This document shows, one piece after another, positions 10,294 to 17,170 of a DNA stretch of 64,000 nt. The stretch is from Saccharomyces uvarum (Eukaryota; Ascomycota; Saccharomycetes; Saccharomycetales; Saccharomycetaceae). The notes beneath the pieces were generated by a model. That model did not search any database. It was not told the DNA's origin and saw only the letters and a program-made list of their open reading frames with translations. Position numbers and translations under genes: made by a program. How positions within the stretch are numbered: the first letter of the stretch is position 1; every line of letters begins with the position of its first letter. The stretch spans positions 186,001 through 250,000 of the forward strand of contig OX365933.1 of the NCBI GenBank assembly GCA_947243795.1, written 5' to 3'.

Positions 10294-11188
10294 CTAATCT
10301 TGGGTCTTTTGGGAACCACGTAACAAACCAGTTCTTCTGGCAGCAATCAAACCGGCCTTTTGACCAGAAACGGCACCTCTAGAGATAGTAGAAGCCTTAC
10401 CAATATGTTGATGGTTACCACCACCGTGAGGATGGTCAACTGGATTCATGGCAACACCACGAGTCTTTGGCCAGGAGTTTCTCTTCAATCTGTACTTGTG
10501 GAAAGCACGACCAGCCTTCAACAATGGTTTGTCAACTCTACCACCACCGGCAATGACACCAATGACACCTCTGGCGTCAGAAGAAATGACCTTCTTGGCA
10601 CCGGATGGTAATCTGACTCTGGTCTTGTTTTCATCTGGGTTGTGACCAATGATGATAACGTAGTTACCAGAAGATCTAGCTAGAGCACCTCTGTCACCTG
10701 GCTTTTCTTCAACGTTGGAAACAATGGTACCTTCTGGGACGACACCCAATGGCAAGACGTTACCGACGTTCAAAGAAGCCTTCTTACCGGCGTAAATGAA
10801 TTGACCAGTGTGGACACCTTCGTTAGCAATGAAGATTTCTTCACGTAATCTGTACTTGTATGGGTCACGGAAGACAACCTTGGCCAATGGAGCACCTCTA
10901 CCGGAATCGTGGACAATTTGCTTCACGATACCACGGATGTAACCGTGACGTTCAGCGTAATCCAAAGTTCTCAACTTGGCAGCACCTTGTCTCAATCTGG
11001 TGTGGGAGGTGAAGATGGAACCAGCACCCTTTCTTTGGTTACGAATAACTCTACCTGGATGAAAATTAATGCGGAAAGCATAGTCTTGTTAGTATAAATG
11101 GACATGAAAATGGGCCAACGAAGCTGCAATGCTGCGATGGCATTACCGTAGTGGCAACGGCTTTCGAGTGTAATTTCAACATACCCAT
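10294..11188 (-). CDS. RPL2A: Ribosomal protein uL2 (L2A), with one intron
   Basis: The product is large-subunit protein uL2, which sits near the peptidyl-transferase centre. It has two exons. Exon 1 is only four bases (11188-11185, ATGG). The intron (11184-11055, 130 nt) starts GTATGT, has the exact branch site TACTAAC at 11094-11088 and ends at CAG on 11055. Exon 2 runs 11054-10294. The spliced protein is 254 residues with the conserved [15 protein letters not shown] segment that includes the functional histidine. The four-base first exon is the same design as S. cerevisiae RPL2A. Rap1-type sites lie upstream, as in most ribosomal-protein promoters. Confidence 0.97.
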
Positions 11189-11344
11189 TGCTTATTGATC
11201 TTATGGTTTCTTGGTCTGTTTAAAAAGGCTGTCAAGAACTGGAAAGAGGGAAACCAGTGGAAGAAATACGTCGTTATAACAATGGGAGGCTTGATCGATT
11301 ATGTGTATACAGTAGTAGTGTATTGCATAGTAACCGTACGTTCC

Positions 11345-11356
11345 ACACCCATGCGC
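11345..11356 (+). promoter_or_regulatory. Rap1-type site, RPL2A promoter
   Basis: ACACCCATGCGC resembles the Rap1 consensus ACACCCRYACAY and lies about 157 bp before the RPL2A start. Rap1 marks the promoters of most yeast ribosomal-protein genes and recruits Fhl1/Ifh1. The match is partial in its 3' half. Confidence 0.45.
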
Positions 11357-11670
11357 AACGGCTAGTTTGGCCATTCCCATACTATGTCACAGCGACTAGA
11401 TCCTACACAACGGGCAGCGGTACCAGACACACATCGCTCCTGGGGAAAGTTGTTCCAAAGCCTGCCGGGGACACTACTAACTTAGAAGGAGAGCTACTGG
11501 AGCCAGGCAGAACAATGTTGGTTTTGTCCACGGGGGGAAACGGACCTCTGTCTGAAGGGATCTGCCAGCGGGGCGGAAGGGCGAGAAACCGGAAGAGTGT
11601 GGTGAGGGCACGCAATATGGAATCCACTTGAAAAACTCAGCGAAAAACAAAAAAGCAAAGGGTGTTAAAA

Positions 11671-11683
11671 GATGCACGGGTGG
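11671..11683 (-). promoter_or_regulatory. Rap1-type site between RRT5 and RPL2A
   Basis: Read on the minus strand this is CCACCCGTGCATC, a good fit to the Rap1 core CACCCRYRCA. It lies about 485 bp upstream of RPL2A and is followed on the + strand by GGGTGGGTGGTGG. It could act with the nearer site at 11345. Confidence 0.45.
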
Positions 11684-11826
11684 GTGGGTGGTGGTGAGAG
11701 GCAGTCCACTGAAGGCTTCGGTTGCCGTAAAGAAGAACATGTTTTTCGAAGAATGGCTTTGATCTTATTTAGCTATGAAGAATATATGTGTTGGTTGGTG
11801 TTGGTGTTGATTCGTTGCGCAGGACT

Positions 11827-12663
11827 TTATGCAGCAGCCAGGGCGGGGGCGTCCGAAGAAGAGGGGGGAGGAGGTGGAATCCCGCTAGGACCTGCGTTAT
11901 TTTGCACTTCCTGTACCAGGGCCGCTGGAGCCGCCGGAACCACCGGAGGTGGTGGGTCGCGTGCGTTGGTGAGGTTGTCCTTGACCAATTGCTTGATTTC
12001 TTGAATCTTGGAGACGAATGCGGGCTTCACAATCACCGGTTTGCCCCTCAACGCAGCAACCTTGCCCACGTCGTCGCAGATGTCTGCGATGTTTTTGTCG
12101 GACTGCAAAGTGACCAGGGCGGCAGTGATCTGGTGAGGCGCCAAGGGAATGCATCTCTTCTTGTACACTTTGGACCTGTAAATCCAGATCTCCTGCGGGG
12201 AGTAAAGCTGGAACAGCTCGCGGATCTCGCTGTCAGTGACGTCGTCGGGCAAATCGTGACAGTAGACCGTGTCCGGGGCAGTCTCCGGGGCCTCCTTCCC
12301 CTTCTTCTTCTTCTTGTCCTTGGGATTCTTAGCCTCTGGCGCGGGGGAGGGCTCTGCCTCGTAGGGGACGTGCAGTTTCAGAAACAATTTTTGGTTCTGG
12401 AAGGTGGTTCCGTTCAGGTCTTGGATGGCCTTCGAGGCAAGGGTGGCGTTTACAAACTGAGCAAACGCAATACCCAGGGGCTTGCGGGGCTTGTCGGTGC
12501 GTTTCTTGCTGAACCTGCGCACAGTCTGCGTGGGGATTAGCACCGAGGCAGCGCCGTAGTCACTCAAGAAGGCGTGCAGGTCGCGCTCGCTGGCGGTGAA
12601 GGGTAGGTTCGAGATGTAGACTGTGGTCATGGCGGCGGTGTCGACGTTGGCTTGTTCTGACAT
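11827..12663 (-). CDS. RRT5: RNA-recognition-motif protein Rrt5
   Basis: This is the homologue of S. cerevisiae YFR032C, a non-essential protein of unknown biochemical role reported as a regulator of rDNA transcription and expressed in sporulation. The 278-residue product has two RRM-like domains: an N-terminal one (TVYISNLPFTASERDLHAF, about residues 14-100) and a second (VYCHDLPDDVTDSEIRELF, about 132-220). A Lys-rich linker separates them. The C-terminus is a Pro/Ala tail. Codon third positions are strongly G/C, like PHO4 nearby. The start is the ATG at 12663. The S. cerevisiae protein is slightly longer (289); most differences are in the N-terminus and the tail. Confidence 0.93.
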   Translation of the reverse strand: MSEQANVDTAAMTTVYISNLPFTASERDLHAFLSDYGAASVLIPTQTVRRFSKKRTDKPRKPLGIAFAQFVNATLASKAIQDLNGTTFQNQKLFLKLHVPYEAEPSPAPEAKNPKDKKKKKGKEAPETAPDTVYCHDLPDDVTDSEIRELFQLYSPQEIWIYRSKVYKKRCIPLAPHQITAALVTLQSDKNIADICDDVGKVAALRGKPVIVKPAFVSKIQEIKQLVKDNLTNARDPPPPVVPAAPAALVQEVQNNAGPSGIPPPPPSSSDAPALAAA

Positions 12664-12914
12664 TGCGGAGTGTGGTCTTTTGTGGGTTGCTTTTTTTGGT
12701 TGTGGATGGAATATCTTATATAATGTCAGTTTTTATTTTGTGACGTTTTCTTGTGGCATGCATGACATGCGCGCCAAAAAGGGCAAAAAAAGAGGAAATT
12801 GGGCTGCGGCGGATATAGTGAGAACGGGTTCCTAAATTAAGATAATAAAACATGTTATATAAAATCAGACAAAAATAGTATGTAAGTTTCTAACGTAGTA
12901 TAATCTTATAAAGT

Positions 12915-13094
12915 TTATTTCTTGGCAGCAGCCAAGGCCTTAGCAGTACCGTGTAGGGCGTGCTTGTGGTTTCTTCTAAACTTTGGATCAACACCCTTCA
13001 AAGAAGGATACTTGTAGGTCTTTGGCTTCTTGATACCGTTTCTGTGAGCCTTCTTGGTTTGGTTGTGAGCGGTATGGTTCTTAGACTTAGCCAT
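12915..13094 (-). CDS. RPL29: Ribosomal protein eL29
   Basis: A 59-codon gene on the minus strand, ATG at 13094 and TAA at 12915-12917. The product begins [20 protein letters not shown] and is extremely basic. As far as I can recall it is identical to S. cerevisiae Rpl29, a non-essential 60S subunit protein. No intron is needed. An array of Rap1-type sites lies upstream. Confidence 0.97.
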   Translation of the reverse strand: MAKSKNHTAHNQTKKAHRNGIKKPKTYKYPSLKGVDPKFRRNHKHALHGTAKALAAAKK

Positions 13095-13857
13095 TTTCTG
13101 GAGGTAATGAATGCACGCGGCAGTTGCGGATGTTCAAAAAGGTTAGTAAAGGTGCGCTAGGGGTGGGAGGTGGGTGAGGGGAAGGGATATAGTGCTGGAA
13201 GCCAATCTGAAGTGTATATCCGCATGGGTTTGGTTGGGATGGGTCAGATTCAGATGTCCTGTGTTTTTCAATTTTCTTGTTTCCGGATTATCATTCCATG
13301 GCGCAGGGGGGCCACTTCAGGTATGGTAACAGCACTTCCAATAGGGTGGTGGTAGGGGCATATGTTACGTACTTTTTAACTGTATTGTTGTTCCGAGGAT
13401 CTTGTATATTGAGAGATGAACGTTACTGAACACTGGGTTGGGATCTTGAAATATACGGTATTGAAATATATGAAATTGCATGTATCCAGAGAGCATGGCA
13501 AAGCGCAGGGGAAAAAGGCCGGATTGAGGACGGGTCGTTTCCCGGAACGCGGTTAGAAAGAGAGAAAAGGAAAGAAAAAAAACCAGACCAAATGGTGCAC
13601 GGATAAAACAGATGCACGGATGCACGGATGCACGGATGCAAAAACAGTACGCGCCGGAGTCAGCATGGCCCCCCCTATTTCCTGATGTGTGACGTGATGT
13701 GTTGTGTGAAAGATATGATATTTTATTTTATATACTTGTGTTTGTTCTCTAAATACAGTGGTAGACTAAAGATCGGGCGTAGAATAAATAGTAACAGGAC
13801 GGAAATAAGTGATAAATAATGAATATGAGGACATGACGGGGGTATGGGGGGGCCGGA
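13095..13857. other. RPL29 promoter / QCR6 3' region
   Basis: A 763-bp tandem gap. It holds the RPL29 promoter, including the Rap1-type array near 13594-13640 and weaker CATGGGT/GATGGGT sequences near 13222-13245. The right part is the QCR6 3' region. Open frames at 12960-13355 and 13365-13819 have no protein signature and are treated as chance. Confidence 0.5.
13594..13640 (-). promoter_or_regulatory. Tandem array of Rap1-type sites (8-bp repeat)
   Basis: On the + strand GATGCACG is repeated three times head to tail, followed by GATGCA (13611-13640); a related GGTGCACGGATA lies just before (13594-13605). On the minus strand each junction reads CATCCGTGCATC, which fits the Rap1 core (CAYCCRTRCA). 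The sites overlap, so not all could be occupied together. The array is about 500 bp upstream of the RPL29 ATG. Rap1 binding is inferred. Confidence 0.5.
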
Positions 13858-14295
13858 CTACTTCAGCTTGTCAAATAGTCTGGGCGATGTGCACGCGTCC
13901 AGGTAGTGCTGCAGGTGGAAGAACTCCTCCACACAGTCCTCCTTGTGGGCGAGGTCCTCGTAGCCCGGCTGCTGCTGTTGTACCTTGACGCGCTCGGCGC
14001 ACTCTTCAAAGTGGTGGACAAGCACCTTACCCTCCTCCGTGTTCTTAAAGTGCTCTCTCAGATCCTCCAATTGGTCAGTGACGGCCTCCTCGTCCTCGTC
14101 CTCATCATCTTCATCCTCGTCCTCGTCTTCGTCTTCGTCCTCGTCCTTGTCCTTATCCTCGTCATCCTTCTCTTCCTCCTCTCCCCCTTCTTCCTCATGC
14201 TGTTCGTTGTCATCATCCTCGGCCGCGGCCACGACGGGCACGACGGTCTCCTTCAGCTGTTCCCAGTAATCACCAGCAAGTTCCAACACGCCCAT
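13858..14295 (-). CDS. QCR6: Cytochrome bc1 complex subunit 6 (acidic hinge protein)
   Basis: Qcr6 is the acidic hinge subunit of respiratory complex III, placed next to cytochrome c1 on the intermembrane side, where it helps cytochrome c interaction. The 145-residue product has a hydrophobic N-terminus (MGVLELAGDYWEQLK), a highly acidic Glu/Asp stretch (about residues 27-70) and a C-terminal hinge domain with conserved cysteines (HFEECAERV, KEDCVEEFF, LDACTSP). The acidic segment is encoded by trinucleotide-like repeats and differs in length from S. cerevisiae (147 residues), as expected for such tracts. The start is the ATG at 14295. A CCAAT box for the Hap complex lies upstream. Confidence 0.96.
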   Translation of the reverse strand: MGVLELAGDYWEQLKETVVPVVAAAEDDDNEQHEEEGGEEEEKDDEDKDKDEDEDEDEDEDEDDEDEDEEAVTDQLEDLREHFKNTEEGKVLVHHFEECAERVKVQQQQPGYEDLAHKEDCVEEFFHLQHYLDACTSPRLFDKLK

Positions 14296-14424
14296 TTCTG
14301 TTTTTTTTTGGTGTGTGTTTTTGTAATAAGCGCCAACGTATGCTGCCTGGAGAGTGTAAACCAGGTCTCGAAACGGGTGGGCGTTTCAGTAGCGCGCTCT
14401 TATAACCGGCACACCACAGGGGCG

Positions 14425-14438
14425 GGGCCGCGCGGCCC
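14425..14438. repeat. GC palindrome in QCR6 promoter
   Basis: GGGCCGCGCGGCCC is a perfect 14-bp palindrome about 135 bp before the QCR6 ATG. Its CGCGCG core matches the type of site bound by Rsc3/Rsc30 in yeast promoters. It mirrors the longer GC palindrome on the other side of PHO4 (15514-15533). Confidence 0.55.
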
Positions 14439-14462
14439 GATACGCCCGGGTGCACGCGTCCC

Positions 14463-14481
14463 ATTGGTGCGCGGTCACGTG
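14463..14481. promoter_or_regulatory. CCAAT box and E-box upstream of QCR6
   Basis: ATTGG (CCAAT on the minus strand) at 14463-14467 lies about 170 bp before QCR6 and suits the Hap2/3/4/5 complex that activates respiratory genes. An extended GTCACGTG E-box (CACGTG at 14476-14481) overlaps the PHO4 stop codon and last codons. It could be bound by Cbf1 or by Pho4 itself. Confidence 0.5.
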
Positions 14482-15210
14482 CTACCGTGCCGTTGCAGAT
14501 GGCGGATGTACCGGCACGCGGCCTCGACGGTGGTCGCCTTGGACGGCGCGGTCGACACGTGCTGCTGTTTCCACTCCGCAGGAATCAGACCGGCCAGTTC
14601 GTGCAGCGCGACCGCCAACCGGTTGCGCCGCGCCTGCTCTGCGTGCTTGTGCGACTCGCGCTTGTCGTCGTCCACGAGCAGGCCCGACGACCGGCGCCGG
14701 CTGAGCGGGCGCCCGCCACCGCCCGCGCCGTGCGGTGCGATCACCGGCGACTCACTTGCGACGACCACGCCTTCGTTGTTGGTCGTCGTCGTCGTCATCT
14801 TCGTCGTCTGCGACGAAGAGTGTCGTGTGCTGTTCGACGGCAGAATCACTTTTGGATACTGCTTTGGTTTCGGTTTCGGTGTCGGAATAACGCTGTCCGG
14901 CAGTTCAAATAGCGACGCGGCCGAGTCCGGCGCGGGCTTGCCTCTGCTGCGCTTGTTCAGATACGGACTGCTGTTGTTCTTATTCTTGGTGATCTTGTTG
15001 GCGGAAGTAAAGGTGGTGGCCATTAGGTTGGGCGAAATGGTCACGGGCACCGCGGTTTGCGTGTGAATAAGCGGCGAGTATAGTAGTCGCGGCTTGATGG
15101 TGGTGGTGGCCGGCGCGTGGTGCGCGTGCGAGGGCATCATCCAGTCCATGTCCATGCCCTCGACCAGCTCGAACGCGCGGTCCAGGTCGTCCAGTGCGAG
15201 CTCGTCGTGG

Positions 15211-15244
<34 letters not shown>

Positions 15245-15407
15245 GTTGGTGGTCGTGGTCGTGGTCGTGCACGTGCACGTCCACATCCTCGCGCTCCCCA
15301 TGCCGCTTAGCGACCGTGATAAAGTCCCCGACCTTGTCGAGGATGCTGCTCTTGGGCTCCAGGTCGTCCACGTACCCGTGTAGTCCTTCAGAAGATGTGC
15401 GGCCCAT
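14475..15407 (-). CDS. PHO4: Pho4, bHLH activator of the phosphate regulon
   Basis: Pho4 binds CACGTG/CACGTT sites with Pho2 and activates PHO5, PHO84 and related genes. Pho80-Pho85 phosphorylation keeps it cytoplasmic when phosphate is plentiful. The 310-residue product has an N-terminal acidic activation region (LALDDLDRAFELVEGMDMDW, about residues 75-95) and SP-containing phosphorylation segments. The C-terminal basic helix-loop-helix (KRESHKHAEQARRNRLAVAL, about 245-305) has the His/Glu/Arg DNA contacts. I start at the ATG at 15407 (MGRTSSEG), the S. cerevisiae N-terminus; 28 open codons lie upstream in frame. The disordered region near residue 50 carries Val/His/Asp and Asn-Glu repeats absent in that form from S. 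cerevisiae. Codon third positions are G/C-rich. Confidence 0.96.
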
Positions 15408-15513
15408 GGTGTGTCGTGATCTTCTGTTCTCCTGGCTCATCTCTTCTCTCGTGTCTTCACTCCATATGACTTCTTCCATGGTTATATACATTTTCTTTAG
15501 CCAAGACCAGCAT

Positions 15514-15533
15514 CCCGGCCGCGCGCGGCCGGG
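15514..15533. repeat. Perfect 20-bp GC palindrome between PHO4 and a divergent ORF
   Basis: The half-site CCCGGCCGCG is followed directly by its exact reverse complement. Such a run of G/C is unusual in yeast intergenic DNA. It lies about 107 bp upstream of PHO4 and 65 bp upstream of the divergent ORF at 15598. The central CGCGCG resembles Rsc3/Rsc30 sites. Confidence 0.6.
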
Positions 15534-15597
15534 TCAGCCTCTCGCGCATGTCCTATGCCGCATAAAAAAACTCGGAATACAGCCTACTCTACACACA

Positions 15598-15948
15598 ATG
15601 CCTCGCTCGTCTCAGGACAAAACTTCAAACTGTGGTAACACAACACACACAATGAACGTACCCTCGGCCCCGACCCCGACCCCCAACAAGCAGCTGAACA
15701 TACCAGATCTCAGATTCGGGAAGGTGTTCCAGCGCGCGCTGTACCGCGAGCTGGCGCCCTCAGCGTCCCACTCGCGCAAGCTGGCCGTGGTCGCTAAAGT
15801 AGTGGTCCGCGACGTGCTGCTCATGCCCCTCGTGCAAAGTATTGTCTTGTCGCTCGTACTCATCGGCGCCAAGGACTGGCTGCGCTACATCCGCCTCAAA
15901 GGGTTCACTCTGGGTGCCCGCCTCAGACAGAGGCTCTTCCCCATCTAA
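15598..15948 (+). CDS. Candidate small membrane protein (116 aa), divergent from PHO4
   Basis: An open frame of 116 codons from ATG 15598 to TAA 15948. I do not recognise the family. The N-terminal third is polar and Pro/Thr-rich. The rest is basic and helical, with one likely membrane segment near residues 74-92 (VLLMPLVQSIVLSLVLIG) followed by a Trp/Arg/Lys-rich tail ending RQRLFPI. Codon third positions are mostly G or C, as in PHO4, which favours this frame being coding. In S. cerevisiae the annotated YFR035C lies on the opposite strand here; the antisense frame at 15612-15872 probably corresponds to it and looks less protein-like. The palindrome at 15514 could be a shared promoter element. 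It may be a real gene missed by annotation or a conserved shadow. Confidence 0.5.
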   Translation: MPRSSQDKTSNCGNTTHTMNVPSAPTPTPNKQLNIPDLRFGKVFQRALYRELAPSASHSRKLAVVAKVVVRDVLLMPLVQSIVLSLVLIGAKDWLRYIRLKGFTLGARLRQRLFPI

Positions 15949-16040
15949 ATACATACATATCTAACACGTATAGCATACGCATACATAGTTTTGCTGTATA
16001 AGGAACGCGCGGGAAATGTAAATGAGAAAAAAATAAATTA

Positions 16041-16113
16041 AGCCCTGTAGGGGGCTCGAACCCCTAACCTTATGATTAAGAGTCATACGCGCTACCGATT
16101 GCGCCAACAAGGC
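16041..16113 (-). tRNA. tK(CUU)F: tRNA-Lys (CUU)
   Basis: A 73-nt intronless gene on the minus strand, starting GCCTTGTTGGCGCAA at 16113 and ending CCCTACAGGGCT at 16041. The acceptor stem pairs over seven positions, and the anticodon loop reads GACTCTTAATC with anticodon CTT. A run of A at 16027-16033 gives the Pol III terminator. Position between PHO4 and CDC26 matches tK(CUU)F of S. cerevisiae. A solo LTR lies about 140 bp upstream. Confidence 0.95.
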
Positions 16114-16255
16114 ATCTTAATCTATGCGTGATTGGCCGCAGAGGCTGGGCCACATGCTCAGGGAAGGAGCGTGTGCTTTTACGACAAATTTCGGGGTGTT
16201 GGAACAACGTCCGTCTGTTACTACTATATTAATGAGCTTTCAAGTTGTATGATGA

Positions 16256-16542
16256 TCTTTGGGATTCCATTGTTTCTTAATGTTATGATATTACGTATAT
16301 AGATTATACTAGAGAATCTCCTCATGGATTTAGGAATCCACAAAAAGGAATCTACAATTTTGCATAATATTATAAATGATTCTTTTCCTCTTTTTATATA
16401 AATTCACTCAGTTCTTGCGCTTCAGCTTCCATTAATTTCGACGACAGTTTGAATCTTAATTTACTGGTGTTGTAATTTATGTCGTCTTCTAACACCGTAT
16501 ATAATAGTAATAGATGGACGATAGTTGATTCTTATTCCAACA
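16256..16542 (-). mobile_element. Solo delta-type LTR (Ty1/Ty2 family)
   Basis: The stretch matches the Ty1/Ty2 delta LTR in reverse orientation. Its inverse starts close to TTGGGATTCCATTG and ends GTTGATTCTTATTCCAACA, with recognisable internal blocks such as GGATTTAGGAATCC and TTCTAACACCGTATA. No internal Ty sequence is present, so this is a solo LTR, the usual result of LTR-LTR recombination. It is clearly diverged and looks like an old fossil. The site, about 140 bp upstream of tRNA-Lys, is typical of Ty1 targeting to Pol III genes. The exact left boundary is uncertain by a few bases. Confidence 0.85.
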
Positions 16543-16725
16543 AAACATCATCAACACAGTAGACCGCCGTCAAGGTCCTTTGCTTACCGAAAGTGCATGG
16601 TAGCGCCGTACAAAGCTGTTTTTATCAGCCTTTCCGCACTTTCCGCTTAGCAATGCACAAAAATAAGCGATCCATCTACAATGCTAGAGAACAACGCAGA
16701 CCACGGGTGGAGCGTGCTGCACGCA

Positions 16726-17091
16726 ATGATCAGAAGGGCCCCCACTACGTTGCAGCTCAGCCAGGACGACGTGTCCTCCCTGGTCGATGATCTCAACGAG
16801 CAGAAACTCAAGCAGCAGCTAAATATCGAAAAGATGAAGTTCTTCCAAAGCAAAAACAGCGACTCGCTACGCTCCAACACGGACGTCCAAGACGTGTCAC
16901 AGAACGTCGTCGACGACGGTGATGATGATGACGACGACGACGACGACGACGAAATGGCCTCTTGCAACGACAAAACAGCCTCCGTTGCGCACAACAGGAT
17001 CCTATCCTCCCTGCATCTGTCCACCGACAACAATACCGCTCATGAAACGTCCAACTCAAACGATAACCCCTTCTACATCCGCGAGGAATAA
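16726..17091 (+). CDS. CDC26: Anaphase-promoting complex subunit Cdc26
   Basis: Cdc26 is a small APC/C subunit whose N-terminus threads through the TPR superhelix of Cdc16 and stabilises it; it is needed at high temperature in S. cerevisiae. The 121-residue product begins MIRRAPTTLQLS, the conserved Cdc16-binding segment. A short helical region (LNEQKLKQQLNIEKMKFFQ) follows, then an acidic low-complexity stretch (about residues 64-78), and it ends NPFYIREE as in S. cerevisiae. I chose the ATG at 16726; an in-frame ATG 45 bases upstream adds 15 residues with no counterpart. The solo LTR ends 184 bp upstream. It converges on RSC8 with a 79-bp gap. Confidence 0.93.
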   Translation: MIRRAPTTLQLSQDDVSSLVDDLNEQKLKQQLNIEKMKFFQSKNSDSLRSNTDVQDVSQNVVDDGDDDDDDDDDDEMASCNDKTASVAHNRILSSLHLSTDNNTAHETSNSNDNPFYIREE

Positions 17092-17170
17092 CCGCAGCCG
17101 CTTATAGTTTTTTTTACATACGTTATATTATAAAATAAAAAGGAAAATAGTACACTTCGTAGTTTCATTC

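Larger units (their letters stand above)
11189..11826. other. RPL2A promoter region
   Basis: This 638-bp stretch lies between RPL2A (5' end) and RRT5 (3' end), both on the minus strand. It contains two Rap1-type sites and T-rich tracts. Frames at 11257-11631 (+) and 11403-11740 (-) show no protein signature, and I treat them as chance. Confidence 0.55.

Noticed and set aside
11257-11740. Frames in the RPL2A promoter (both strands)
   Set aside because: No domain, no codon bias, and the region contains Rap1-type sites expected of a ribosomal-protein promoter.
13906-15066. A 386-codon + strand frame over QCR6 and PHO4
   Set aside because: It runs antisense to two well-supported genes and owes its length to the acidic-codon repeats of QCR6 and the G/C-rich codons of PHO4; its product is hydrophobic low complexity.
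15612-15872. Minus-strand frame probably equal to YFR035C
   Set aside because: It overlaps the better-looking + strand frame at 15598-15948. Codon bias and the membrane segment favour the + strand, so I do not list it as a gene, though I cannot exclude it.
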